Assembly (NCBI GenBank): GCA_029210325.1
Contig: JARGPU010000010.1
Location: 1 to 54,422, forward strand
Direction: 5' to 3'
Source: Alcanivoracaceae bacterium
GTDB lineage: Bacteria > Pseudomonadota > Gammaproteobacteria > Pseudomonadales > Alcanivoracaceae
DNA length: 54,422 nt
Shown here: one piece after another, positions 17,897 through 26,417 of the stretch
How the letters are laid out: the number at the start of each line of letters is the position of its first letter
Numbering within the stretch: the first letter of the stretch is position 1
Notes under the pieces: model-generated
Seen by the model: only the letters and a program-made list of their open reading frames with translations
What the model was told of the DNA's origin: nothing
Databases searched by the model: none
Translations under genes and position numbers: made by a program

Positions 17897-20125
17897 ATGG
17901 AAACCCGTCTGCACCACCGTACCTGCAATCTTTGTGAAGCCATGTGCGGCATCGAGATAGAGCTTGCCGGCGATACCATCACTGCCATCCGTGGTGACAA
18001 GCAGGACCCCTTTAGTTGCGGCCATATTTGCCCGAAGGCGGTGGCGCTGCAGGATCTGCATCATGATCCGGACCGGTTGCGTCGCCCGGTCCGGCGTACT
18101 GCCAATGGCTGGGAGGAGATCAGTTGGCAGGAGGCATTGGACGAAACTGCCGCGCGCTTGAAGTATGTTCGCCGCCAGCACGGCGGCGAGGCAATCGGCC
18201 TGTACGCTGGCAACCCCACCGCTCATAACCATGGTGCTTTGTTGATGCTGTTGCCGTTCATTCGTGCGCTCGGCAGCCGCAACCGCTACAGCGCCACCTC
18301 AGTGGATCAACTGCCTCATCAGCTCGCCTGTCTGAAGATGTTTGGTCATCAAGTCCTGTTCCCGGTACCGGATATTGATCGCACGGAATACTTTCTGGTG
18401 ATAGGCGCCAACCCGATGGCGTCAAACGGCAGCATCATGACGGCGCCGGACATGCGTAATCGACTTAAGGCAATTCGAGCGCGGGGTGGCAAGATTGTGG
18501 TGCTGGACCCGCGCCGTACGGAGACTGCCGAAGTTGCCGATGCCCATCACTTTATTCGCCCTGGCACCGATGTGTTTTTGCTGCTCGGCTTGCTTAATGT
18601 GCTGTTCGCCGAAGGGCTGGCAAGACCCGGGCATCTCGCCGAAATGTTGGATGGTTATGAGCTGTTACAGGGACTGGTTAAGTCGTGGACAGCAGAGCGC
18701 GTTTCCAGACATACCGGCGTTCCCATCGAAGTCATCGAGCAGATCGCCCGTGACTTTGCTGGCGCCAATTGCGCCGCCGCTTATAGCCGTGTTGGCACCA
18801 CCACCTCGGAGCACAGTGGCTTAAGTGCGTGGCTGGTGTATGCGATGAACATTGTTACCGGCAATTTTGATCGTGCCGGTGGCTTGATGTTTACCCATCC
18901 AGCATTTGATGTGGTGGGCATGGCGGGGATGACCGGCGAAACCGGTGGTTTCGACCGATTCCGTAGCCGGGTGCGGCAGATGCCGGAGTTTGGCGGCGAG
19001 TTCCCAGTGGCCACACTGGCGGATGAGATTCTCACTCCGGGCAAGGGGCAGATTCGTGCCATGGTCACCCATGCTGGTAATCCGGTGCTGTCTTGCCCGG
19101 ATGGCCAGCGCCTTGATCAGGCTTTTTCCAATTTGGACTTTATGGTGTCGATTGATTTCTACATCAACGAAACCACGCGTCATGCGGATATTATTCTGCC
19201 ACCCACGGGCCACCTCGAACATGCACAGTTTGACCCGGTGTTTCACTTGATGGCGGTGCGCAATACCACCAAATTCTCGCCGGCGTTGTTTGAAGCAGCG
19301 CCCGGTGCACTACATGACTGGCAGATCCTGTTGGAGCTGACTACCCGCCTGAATAGCCGTGACCGGTGGTCAACCATTAAGGCAAAGGCGCTGCATCGTT
19401 TGCTGTCGCGGCTAGGTGATACCGGCATGGTTGATCTGGGCCTGCGGCTTGGACCCTACGGTGACTGGCGTGGCCGGATCAACAGCCTGCGTGGCTTGTT
19501 GGCGCGTTTGCCATTACTTGGTGGTAGCAATGCTGCAGAGCAGCAAGGCAGTGAAGGTCTGACCCTTGAGAAGGTCATTGCCGAGCCCCATGGCATTGAT
19601 CTGGGGCCACTGCGACCATCGTTACCTGATCGCCTTTTTACACGTGGGAAGAGTATCCATCTGGTGCCACAGGTCTACATTCATGAGCTGGAGGCACTGC
19701 AGCAAGTGGAGCCAGAAAGTGACGGCGCGATGCGCCTGATTGGTCGCCGTCATGTGCGTAGCAATAACTCGTGGATGCACAACAGCCAGCGTCTGGTTAA
19801 GGGCAAAAACCGATGTACGGTAATGCTGCATCCGGAGGATGCTGCGCGCCTTGGTATTACCGATAGCACGGACGTGGAGGTTACTAGCGAAGCTGGATCG
19901 ATTTGTCTGCCGGCGGAAATTACCGACAGCATCATGCCTGGCGTTATTAGTATTCCGCACGGCTTTGGTCATGCTCGTAAAGGAGTTCGGTTGGGTGTGG
20001 CTAGCCGCCATGCCGGCGTTAGCGTCAACGATGTGATTCGAAGTGATCGCACCGATGCGTTGACCGGCACGGCCATTCTGAATGGTCAGACTGTGGAGCT
20101 GCGCGCTGTGGGCGCTGGCGTGTAG
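17897..20125 (+). CDS. Molybdopterin-dependent oxidoreductase, formate dehydrogenase/BisC-like
   Basis: A 742-residue member of the DMSO reductase superfamily, started at ATG 17897 after GCGGAG. The N-terminus binds a 4Fe-4S cluster through Cys10, Cys13, Cys17 and Cys45 followed by the conserved Lys in CPK. Central segments NPTAHNHG, GANPMASN and VLDPRRTETAEVADAH are typical molybdopterin-guanine dinucleotide contacts, and the C-terminal beta domain contains VKGKNR and HGFGHARKG. No twin-arginine signal is present, so it is cytoplasmic. No small electron-transfer or FdhD-like chaperone gene adjoins it, so its redox partner and substrate are unknown. Confidence 0.9.
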   Translation: METRLHHRTCNLCEAMCGIEIELAGDTITAIRGDKQDPFSCGHICPKAVALQDLHHDPDRLRRPVRRTANGWEEISWQEALDETAARLKYVRRQHGGEAIGLYAGNPTAHNHGALLMLLPFIRALGSRNRYSATSVDQLPHQLACLKMFGHQVLFPVPDIDRTEYFLVIGANPMASNGSIMTAPDMRNRLKAIRARGGKIVVLDPRRTETAEVADAHHFIRPGTDVFLLLGLLNVLFAEGLARPGHLAEMLDGYELLQGLVKSWTAERVSRHTGVPIEVIEQIARDFAGANCAAAYSRVGTTTSEHSGLSAWLVYAMNIVTGNFDRAGGLMFTHPAFDVVGMAGMTGETGGFDRFRSRVRQMPEFGGEFPVATLADEILTPGKGQIRAMVTHAGNPVLSCPDGQRLDQAFSNLDFMVSIDFYINETTRHADIILPPTGHLEHAQFDPVFHLMAVRNTTKFSPALFEAAPGALHDWQILLELTTRLNSRDRWSTIKAKALHRLLSRLGDTGMVDLGLRLGPYGDWRGRINSLRGLLARLPLLGGSNAAEQQGSEGLTLEKVIAEPHGIDLGPLRPSLPDRLFTRGKSIHLVPQVYIHELEALQQVEPESDGAMRLIGRRHVRSNNSWMHNSQRLVKGKNRCTVMLHPEDAARLGITDSTDVEVTSEAGSICLPAEITDSIMPGVISIPHGFGHARKGVRLGVASRHAGVSVNDVIRSDRTDALTGTAILNGQTVELRAVGAGV

Positions 20126-20137
20126 GTAGCTGCTAGA

Positions 20138-20171
20138 CAAAAAAGGCCCCGCAATGGCGGGGCCTTTTTTG
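20138..20171. terminator. Bidirectional rho-independent terminator
   Basis: A perfect 15-bp stem (20138-20152 with 20157-20171) with an AATG loop, GGCCCCGC core and six A/six T flanks, between the convergent oxidoreductase and pyrophosphatase genes. Confidence 0.9.
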
Positions 20172-20182
20172 TGGAGTCAGGA

Positions 20183-20713
20183 TTAGCCTTTTTTGTAGGC
20201 TTCAGCAGACTTCATGATCTCTGCGCGAGCGGCGGCGGCATCGCCCCAACCATCCACTTTGACCCACTTGCCTGGTTCGAGATCCTTGTAGTTCTCGAAA
20301 AAGTGCTCGACCTGCTTGACCAGCAGTTCCGGAAGATCAGTAACTTCCTGAATCTTCTGGTACATGGCCGACAACTTGTCGTGGGGTACGGCGATAAGTT
20401 TGGCATCCTGACCGGCTTCGTCGCTCATGTTCAGAATGCCCACCGGGCGAGCGCGAATCACCGAGCCCGGTACTACCGGATACGGGGTTACAACCAGTAC
20501 GTCCAGCGGGTCGCCATCTTCGGACAGAGTCTGCGGGATATAGCCGTAGTTGGCCGGGTAGAACATCGGCGTGGCCATAAAGCGATCAACGAATACGGCG
20601 TGGCTGTCCTTGTCGATCTCATACTTGATAGGCGAGCTATTGGCCGGAATCTCGATAACTACGTAGATGTCGTCAGGCAGGGATTTGCCCGCCGGAACCT
20701 TGTCAAAATCCAT
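20183..20713 (-). CDS. ppa: Inorganic pyrophosphatase, soluble family I
   Basis: A 176-residue protein of normal length for the hexameric Mg-dependent bacterial PPase, which hydrolyses pyrophosphate to phosphate in the cytosol. Recognisable active-site segments are [24 protein letters not shown] and the metal-binding [12 protein letters not shown] 20713 has GGAGG upstream. It sits one gene away from a pyrophosphate-dependent phosphofructokinase on the same strand, so two PPi-using enzymes are adjacent. Confidence 0.97.
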   Translation of the reverse strand: MDFDKVPAGKSLPDDIYVVIEIPANSSPIKYEIDKDSHAVFVDRFMATPMFYPANYGYIPQTLSEDGDPLDVLVVTPYPVVPGSVIRARPVGILNMSDEAGQDAKLIAVPHDKLSAMYQKIQEVTDLPELLVKQVEHFFENYKDLEPGKWVKVDGWGDAAAARAEIMKSAEAYKKG

Positions 20714-20828
20714 GGTCTGTCCTACCGGAGGTTGCTGGGGGCGCGGATTATAGCAACGGGAAGGGTCGGGCGGCCACTTTGCCTGCCGGGCTGTCGGACC
20801 ATGCCGGCTATCGGCATGGTCCTGAGGG

Positions 20829-21209
20829 TTACTTCTGGACCTTTTGGCCGGCAGATTCCCAGCCTGGGAAGCTGCCTTCCAGAACCTGAATCTTGGTGAA
20901 GCCAGCGTCCTCTAGCACAGCCGCCGCCTGACCGGCACGGTTGCCAGTGCGGCAGTACAGCAGGATTGGCTCATCCTTGTAGGCAGACAGCGAGTCAACA
21001 TAGTTGCTCATTTCTGTGTGCGGGATCAGGCGAGCGCCCGGGATACGGCCTGCAAGGAAGTCATCCTCGGTACGTACATCGATGATTAGCGGGGCTTTGC
21101 CGTTGCTCATCTGTGTCGCCAGAGCCTCCACAGAGACACTCTCAGCGGCGAGCGCTGGCAGGCTGAGCAGGGATAGGGACAGCAATGTGGCTGACAGGAA
21201 ACGTTTCAT
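20829..21209 (-). CDS. Periplasmic rhodanese-like sulfurtransferase
   Basis: A 126-residue precursor. I start at ATG 21209, which has AAGGAGA upstream and begins a signal peptide ([11 protein letters not shown], cleavage after ALA); the frame extends further left without a signal. A single rhodanese domain follows with the [10 protein letters not shown] strand and active-site loop YCRTGNRA, whose Cys would carry the persulfide. This places it with PspE/GlpE-like single-domain rhodaneses acting in the periplasm. Its position between ppa and the phosphofructokinase gene shows no obvious functional link. Confidence 0.9.
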   Translation of the reverse strand: MKRFLSATLLSLSLLSLPALAAESVSVEALATQMSNGKAPLIIDVRTEDDFLAGRIPGARLIPHTEMSNYVDSLSAYKDEPILLYCRTGNRAGQAAAVLEDAGFTKIQVLEGSFPGWESAGQKVQK

Positions 21210-21295
21210 AGCGATTCTCCTTGTTGGGATGACCCATTGAGTGCCAGTGCCGGAATTCGTTCCGCAGGCTTTCGGCATCATGGGTACAGTACTCC

Positions 21296-22567
21296 TTAGA
21301 GCTCGAACTTGCCTTTCAGTTTCTTCGCTACCGGTGCCAGCTTCAAGTGTGCTCGTACTGGCAGGCCATTTTTATACGGGGGCACGGCTTCGCCCTGAAT
21401 GAGCGGTGACAGGTAATCGCGGGCTGCCTCAGTGATGCCGAAGCCGTCGCGGCTGATAAAGTTACGCGGCATCTTCTTCTCGACATTGGCCACCTGGGCC
21501 AGAGGAGCCTCACCAATTGACCAGCTGTACTTTTTGCCCTTGCCACGGACGATGGCTGGCATCACCGCATTGTGGCCGGCCTCAGCAAATTGCACTGCTG
21601 CGCGGCCCACGGCGTATGCCTGTTCCAGATCGACTTGCGAGGCCAGGTGGCGGGCTGAGCGCTGCAGATAGTCAGGTACCGCCCAGTGATACTTGTAGCC
21701 AAGCTTGTCTTTGACCATCTGCGCCAGCACAGGAGCGACGCCACCCAGTTGCTTGTGGCCGAAGGCATCAACGCTACCAGCATCGGCAAGAAAGGTGCCG
21801 TCCTTGTAGCGGGCGCCTTCTGACACAGCAATCACGCAGTAACCGTTCTTTTTTACCACCTGATCCACCTTGTTCAGAAACTTGCCCTGGTCGAAGGCTA
21901 TTTCCGGGAACAGGATGATATGCGGAGCGTCACCGTCTTCTTCCTGGGCGAGGCCAGCAGCCGCAGCAATCCAGCCGGCGTGGCGTCCCATGACTTCCAT
22001 GACAAACACCTTGGTGGATGTGGCGCACATGGACTTCACGTCCAGCGCTGCTTCACGAATGGAAACGGCAGTGTATTTGGCAACGGAGCCAAAGCCCGGC
22101 GAGCAGTCGGTGATCGGCAGGTCGTTGTCGACGGTCTTCGGCACATGGATGGCTTGAATCGGGTAATCCATGGTTTCAGCCAGTTGGGAGATCTTCAGGC
22201 AGGTATCAGCAGAGTCACCACCGCCGTTGTAGAAAAAGTAGCCGATATCGTGAGCGCGGAATACTTCGATCAGGCGCTGGTATTCGCGGCGGTTCTGTTC
22301 CAGTGATTTCAGCTTGTAGCGACAGGATCCGAATGCGCCACCGGGGGTATGCTTTAGTGCAGTAATGGCAGACTTCGACTCTTTGCTTGTGTCGATCAAG
22401 TCTTCCAGCAGGGCGCCGATAATGCCGTTACGGCCGGCATAGACCTTGCCGATTACCTTGCTCTCCCGGGCAGCCTCAATGACACCGGCAGCGGAGGCAT
22501 TGATGACGGCGGTGACACCACCGGATTGGGCATAAAAGGCGTTTCTGCGGGCGGATTTCTTGGCCAT
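21296..22567 (-). CDS. Pyrophosphate-dependent 6-phosphofructokinase
   Basis: A 423-residue phosphofructokinase of the PPi type, starting at ATG 22567 after GGAG. Two features distinguish it from ATP enzymes: the nucleotide loop reads GGGDS, with Asp where ATP enzymes have Gly, and the catalytic motif is PKTVDND with Lys in place of Gly. MEVMGRHAGW is the fructose 6-phosphate site. The reaction is reversible, so it can serve gluconeogenesis as well as glycolysis, which suits an organism living on alkanes or organic acids. Cytosolic. The soluble PPase gene just downstream would compete for the same PPi. Confidence 0.93.
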   Translation of the reverse strand: MAKKSARRNAFYAQSGGVTAVINASAAGVIEAARESKVIGKVYAGRNGIIGALLEDLIDTSKESKSAITALKHTPGGAFGSCRYKLKSLEQNRREYQRLIEVFRAHDIGYFFYNGGGDSADTCLKISQLAETMDYPIQAIHVPKTVDNDLPITDCSPGFGSVAKYTAVSIREAALDVKSMCATSTKVFVMEVMGRHAGWIAAAAGLAQEEDGDAPHIILFPEIAFDQGKFLNKVDQVVKKNGYCVIAVSEGARYKDGTFLADAGSVDAFGHKQLGGVAPVLAQMVKDKLGYKYHWAVPDYLQRSARHLASQVDLEQAYAVGRAAVQFAEAGHNAVMPAIVRGKGKKYSWSIGEAPLAQVANVEKKMPRNFISRDGFGITEAARDYLSPLIQGEAVPPYKNGLPVRAHLKLAPVAKKLKGKFEL

Positions 22568-22702
22568 CGGTTTGGGCTCCTGAAGAGGCTGGCTGGATGG
22601 CGCGCATTCTAAAGGCATTGGCGGGATGACGCACGGAGTTGGGGTGCCTTCCGTCTGGTAGCTCGCTACACTGCCAGCACAGTTTCAGGAGCAAAGCACA
22701 CC

Positions 22703-24058
22703 ATGCACATTCATATTCTCGGCATCTGCGGCACTTTCATGGGGTCGTTGGCACAGTTAGCGCGGGACATGGGGCACCGGGTCACTGGTGCGGATACTAA
22801 TGTCTATCCGCCCATGTCGGACCAGCTGCGTGCTGCTGGCATTGAGATTCATGAAGGTTACGATGCAGCTCAGCTCGATCCGGCGCCGGATCTGGTGGTG
22901 ATTGGTAATGCCATGAGTCGTGGCAACCCGGCTGTGGAGGAGGTGCTTAACCGTGGCCTGCGCTATACCTCCGGCCCGCAGATGCTGGCGGATGTGGTGT
23001 TGCAGGATCGCTGGGTGATTGCCGTGGCTGGCACCCATGGCAAAACTACTACCGCATCGATGGTGGCCTGGCTGCTGGAAGCCGCTGGTATGGCGCCAGG
23101 TTTTTTGATTGGTGGTGTGCCCGGTAACTTCCCAGTGTCAGCACGTCTTGGTCAAACACCGTTTTTTGTGGTTGAAGCTGATGAATATGACACGGCATTT
23201 TTCGATAAGCGTTCCAAGTTTATTCACTACCGGCCACGTACTGTCATTCTGAATAATCTGGAATTTGATCACGCCGATATATTTGAAAATCTCGGCGCCA
23301 TTCAGAAGCAGTTCCATCATTTAGTACGTACCATTCCCGGAAATGGCAGAATTATTCTGCCCACTGGGGAGATGGCGCTGGAGGAGGTTTTGGATAAGGG
23401 CTGCTGGAGTGAAGTCGAGCATTTCGGCGCTGGCGCAGGAATTGATGTGCAGCTACTCAAAGACGATGGCAGTCATTTTGCTGTGCTGGAAAATGGCAGC
23501 AAAGTCGGTGAGGTGCGCTGGGGGCAAACCGGGGCGCATAGCGTTAATAATGGCATGGCAGCGCTACTGGCAGCACGTCATGTGGGTGTGCCGCTGGCGC
23601 AGGGCTGCGAGTTGCTTGCTGACTTCCTCGGCGTCAAAAGACGTATGGAAATGATCGGTGAGGTGGGTGGCGTTCGGGTTTATGATGATTTTGCCCATCA
23701 CCCGACTGCGATTGCCACCACCCTTGAGGGTTTGCGAAAGAAGGTTGGCACAGACAAAATCATCGCAGTGATTGAGCCTCGCTCCAACACCATGCGCATG
23801 GGTGCGCATCGTGACAAATTGGCAAACAGCGTGCTGGCCGCAGATGAAGTGATCTGGTATCAGCCGGAAGGCATAAACTGGTCGCTGGATGATGTGGTCA
23901 ATGCATCAGAAGTGCCGGCTAAAACATTATCGAGCATTGATGCCGTGATTGCTGATATTTGCAGTCGTGATGATGCCCCGTTGAACGTGGTAATCATGAG
24001 CAATGGTGGATTTGGTGGCATCCATAGAAAGTTGGTCGAGGCGCTGCAGGGGCGCTAA
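22703..24058 (+). CDS. mpl: UDP-N-acetylmuramate:L-alanyl-gamma-D-glutamyl-meso-diaminopimelate ligase
   Basis: A 451-residue Mur-ligase family enzyme. The N-terminal UDP-binding ILGICGTFMG, the ATP loop GTHGKTTTAS (about residues 111-120) and the later DDFAHHPTAI and EPRSNTMRMG segments are diagnostic for Mpl, which reattaches the recycled murein tripeptide to UDP-MurNAc in the cytosol. Length is normal. It is transcribed divergently from the phosphofructokinase gene and converges on an RDD-protein gene after 14 bases. Confidence 0.96.
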   Translation: MHIHILGICGTFMGSLAQLARDMGHRVTGADTNVYPPMSDQLRAAGIEIHEGYDAAQLDPAPDLVVIGNAMSRGNPAVEEVLNRGLRYTSGPQMLADVVLQDRWVIAVAGTHGKTTTASMVAWLLEAAGMAPGFLIGGVPGNFPVSARLGQTPFFVVEADEYDTAFFDKRSKFIHYRPRTVILNNLEFDHADIFENLGAIQKQFHHLVRTIPGNGRIILPTGEMALEEVLDKGCWSEVEHFGAGAGIDVQLLKDDGSHFAVLENGSKVGEVRWGQTGAHSVNNGMAALLAARHVGVPLAQGCELLADFLGVKRRMEMIGEVGGVRVYDDFAHHPTAIATTLEGLRKKVGTDKIIAVIEPRSNTMRMGAHRDKLANSVLAADEVIWYQPEGINWSLDDVVNASEVPAKTLSSIDAVIADICSRDDAPLNVVIMSNGGFGGIHRKLVEALQGR

Positions 24059-24072
24059 TAGCCCCCATTCTG

Positions 24073-24546
24073 TTATTTGGTGCGAACCACCAGGGTGCCA
24101 GCCAGCTTGTCATGCCAGCCCTGTTTGCGCTTGTCGAACGCCACCCACAGAAAGCCTAGGCCGAGTGCAAAAATCGACACATAGTAGCCAAGGTAGCGAC
24201 CAATCAGCTGGCCGGTGCTGCACGGGCCAGCTGTGTCAGCATCGACGATCTTAAGGCCAAGTGCCATTTTTCCCGGCGTAGCGGATTTGTACACCCAGAA
24301 AGTAATTGATGCGATGGCAGGAAACAGGTAGCTGATAACGAAATCAGCAGGGCCGCGTAGCATGTCTTGTTCGGTGTAAAAGCTGTCACCATAGAATGCG
24401 TACAGCACCGGGGAAGTCACTAGCAGAATCAATATGGTGTCGATCAGCGAGGCGCCCGTGCGGCGCCAGAAGCCGCCGTACTCAAGCCCCTGAGTGAAGT
24501 CATCGGGCGCTACCTGTGAGGTCGGGCTCTGGTATGGATTGGTCAT
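24073..24546 (-). CDS. RDD family membrane protein
   Basis: A 157-residue protein starting at ATG 24546 with AAAGGAG upstream. An N-terminal soluble stretch NPYQSPTSQV (a common start for RDD proteins in this group) precedes three or four predicted membrane helices, with the RDD features RRTGASLIDT in helix 1 and TPGKMALGLKI after helix 2. RDD proteins have been proposed to act in transport, but the function here is unknown. It follows lipA by 26 bases on the same strand and may be cotranscribed. Confidence 0.88.
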   Translation of the reverse strand: MTNPYQSPTSQVAPDDFTQGLEYGGFWRRTGASLIDTILILLVTSPVLYAFYGDSFYTEQDMLRGPADFVISYLFPAIASITFWVYKSATPGKMALGLKIVDADTAGPCSTGQLIGRYLGYYVSIFALGLGFLWVAFDKRKQGWHDKLAGTLVVRTK

Positions 24547-24572
24547 GCTGACACTCCTTTGCGACTGACAAT

Positions 24573-25550
24573 TCAATGGCTGTGCAGTTGACCAACGTCG
24601 ATGCCCTGATGCTGCAGATCAGCATGGTAGGAGCTGCGCACCATCGGTCCCGAGGCTACTGAGGTAAAGCCCAGTTGTTCAGCGACCTTTGCGTACTCAC
24701 GGAACTCGTCCGGGTGAACATACCGCTCCACCGGTGCGTGGTGTTTGCTGGGTTGTAAATACTGGCCGATGGTTAACATGTCGACGTCGTTGGCGCGCAA
24801 GTCCTTTAACACACCAATCACCTGGTCAAAGGTTTCGCCCAGGCCGACCATAATGCCGGACTTGGTGACTACCTCCGGGTGTTGCTGCTTGAATGTCTTC
24901 AATAGCTTCAGAGAGTGGTCGTACCTGGCGCCTGGTCGAATGGTTTTGTACAGCTGCGGTACGGTTTCAATGTTGTGGTTGAACACATCTGGTGGCTGAG
25001 TGGCAAAAATAGTGAGTGCGTCGTCCATGCACAGTTTGAAATCCGGTACTAATACTTCAATGCGAGTGTCCGGCGACTGTTGGCGGATTTCACGGATGCA
25101 TTCAGCAAAATGTTGGGCTCCTCCATCGGCCAGATCATCACGATCTACCGAGGTGACTACCACATATTTCAGTGCCAGATCGGCAACACTTTCACCCAGG
25201 TGCTTCGGTTCGTCGGTGTCCAGAGGCTTGGGACGACCAAAGCCCACATCACAGAAAGAGCAACGACGGGTGCAGATATCTCCCATGATCATAAAGGTGG
25301 CGGTGCCGCCGCCGAAGCACTCCGGCAGGTTTGGGCAGGAAGCCTCCTCACAAACGGTGTGCAGCTTTTGCCGGCGCAGCATGGACTTGATGCGCTGAAT
25401 TTCGCCGTTGGCTGGCACTCGCACCCTGATCCAGCTTGGTTTGCGCTGGATTCCCGGCTCGGTAACCACCGGAATGGCGCGCACTTTGTCTGCACCGCGC
25501 AGTTTTTCACCGGGGGCTACTTTGCGACGGGCCGGGCGTGGTTCGCTCAT
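24573..25550 (-). CDS. lipA: Lipoyl synthase
   Basis: A 325-residue radical SAM enzyme that inserts two sulfur atoms into protein-bound octanoyl groups. The auxiliary cluster motif is [12 protein letters not shown] (Cys-x4-Cys-x5-Cys) and the SAM cluster is CTRRCSFC (Cys-x3-Cys-x2-Cys). The ending contains the conserved serine in [13 protein letters not shown]. Its ATG overlaps the stop of lipB by four bases (ATGA), indicating translational coupling. Confidence 0.98.
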   Translation of the reverse strand: MSEPRPARRKVAPGEKLRGADKVRAIPVVTEPGIQRKPSWIRVRVPANGEIQRIKSMLRRQKLHTVCEEASCPNLPECFGGGTATFMIMGDICTRRCSFCDVGFGRPKPLDTDEPKHLGESVADLALKYVVVTSVDRDDLADGGAQHFAECIREIRQQSPDTRIEVLVPDFKLCMDDALTIFATQPPDVFNHNIETVPQLYKTIRPGARYDHSLKLLKTFKQQHPEVVTKSGIMVGLGETFDQVIGVLKDLRANDVDMLTIGQYLQPSKHHAPVERYVHPDEFREYAKVAEQLGFTSVASGPMVRSSYHADLQHQGIDVGQLHSH

Positions 25551-26236
25551 GGCGCGGGGGTCTCCTGCTGGATAGGGGGTAGGGCGTCAGTGTACCAGCC
25601 CGGCAGCCCGACGGCAGTGACGTTGTCGAAAGCAAAGCGCTCACATAGTGCCTGTTGTAGCCCTGCTTCCACGGCAGGCCGGCCGGGGTCGGCGCCAAGA
25701 ACAGCCAGACTGGTCATTGGTTGACCGATATGGCCGCAGGGGTTGATACGCTGAAAGACGCCCATATCTACATCGCGATTGAGCGACAGGCCATGGTAGC
25801 TGCGGCCATGACGGATACGCAGCCCGAGCGAGGCAATCTTGGCGGCGCCGACATACACGCCCGGCGCATCCGCGCGGGGCGCCGCCTCGATATCCAGGGT
25901 GGCCAGATAGCTGACAATAGCTTGTTCAATGCGAGTGACCAGTTCACGGGCGCCAATGCCCATGCGGGCAATGTCGAACAGCAGATAGCCCACCGTCTGT
26001 CCCGGGCCATGCCAGGTTACCTGGCCGCCACGATCTGTTTGTAGCAGCGGGATAGGCCCTGGATTGAGCACATGCTCTGGCTTGCCGGCCTGACCGAGGG
26101 TGAACACATCAGGGTGTTCCAGAAACCACAGCTCGTCAGGCGTGTTGCTGTCACGCTGGTCGGTGAAGGTCTTCATCGCCTGCCAGCAGGGCTGATAGTC
26201 GACGCGGGGGAGATGGCGGGTCAGCAGGTTCGGCAT
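25547..26236 (-). CDS. lipB: Octanoyl-ACP:protein N-octanoyltransferase
   Basis: A 229-residue enzyme that moves octanoate from ACP to lipoyl domains, supplying the LipA substrate. [12 protein letters not shown], the catalytic Lys in GAAKIASLG and the catalytic Cys in INPCGH are all present. It is the first gene of lipB-lipA. In many gammaproteobacteria ybeD lies directly upstream; here a plus-strand block of four genes intervenes, so lipB must have its own promoter in 26237-26340. Confidence 0.97.
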   Translation of the reverse strand: MPNLLTRHLPRVDYQPCWQAMKTFTDQRDSNTPDELWFLEHPDVFTLGQAGKPEHVLNPGPIPLLQTDRGGQVTWHGPGQTVGYLLFDIARMGIGARELVTRIEQAIVSYLATLDIEAAPRADAPGVYVGAAKIASLGLRIRHGRSYHGLSLNRDVDMGVFQRINPCGHIGQPMTSLAVLGADPGRPAVEAGLQQALCERFAFDNVTAVGLPGWYTDALPPIQQETPAP

Positions 26237-26282
26237 AAGATTGATTGTAGAGGTCAGCGGTCTGGCTCGTCATCCTCAACAT

Positions 26283-26294
26283 GTTCAATTGAAC
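26283..26294. promoter_or_regulatory. 12-bp perfect palindrome between lipB and copA
   Basis: GTTCAATTGAAC sits 47 bases before the lipB start in the divergent promoter region. Palindromes of this size occur by chance several times in a window this long, so a regulatory role is only possible. Confidence 0.2.
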
Positions 26295-26417
26295 GGCTGG
26301 TAACTATTGGGTTCACACTGTCACTATGGGCTTACTCTGGAGTTGATCCGTGCAGTTGGCACTGCGAGCAGCACTGTGGTTTGAGACTGCTTCCAGCAGC
26401 CAGCACAGGAGCATGAC

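Noticed and set aside
26283-26294. 12-bp palindrome as a definite operator
   Set aside because: Perfect palindromes of this length are expected several times by chance in 54 kb; kept only as a low-confidence feature.
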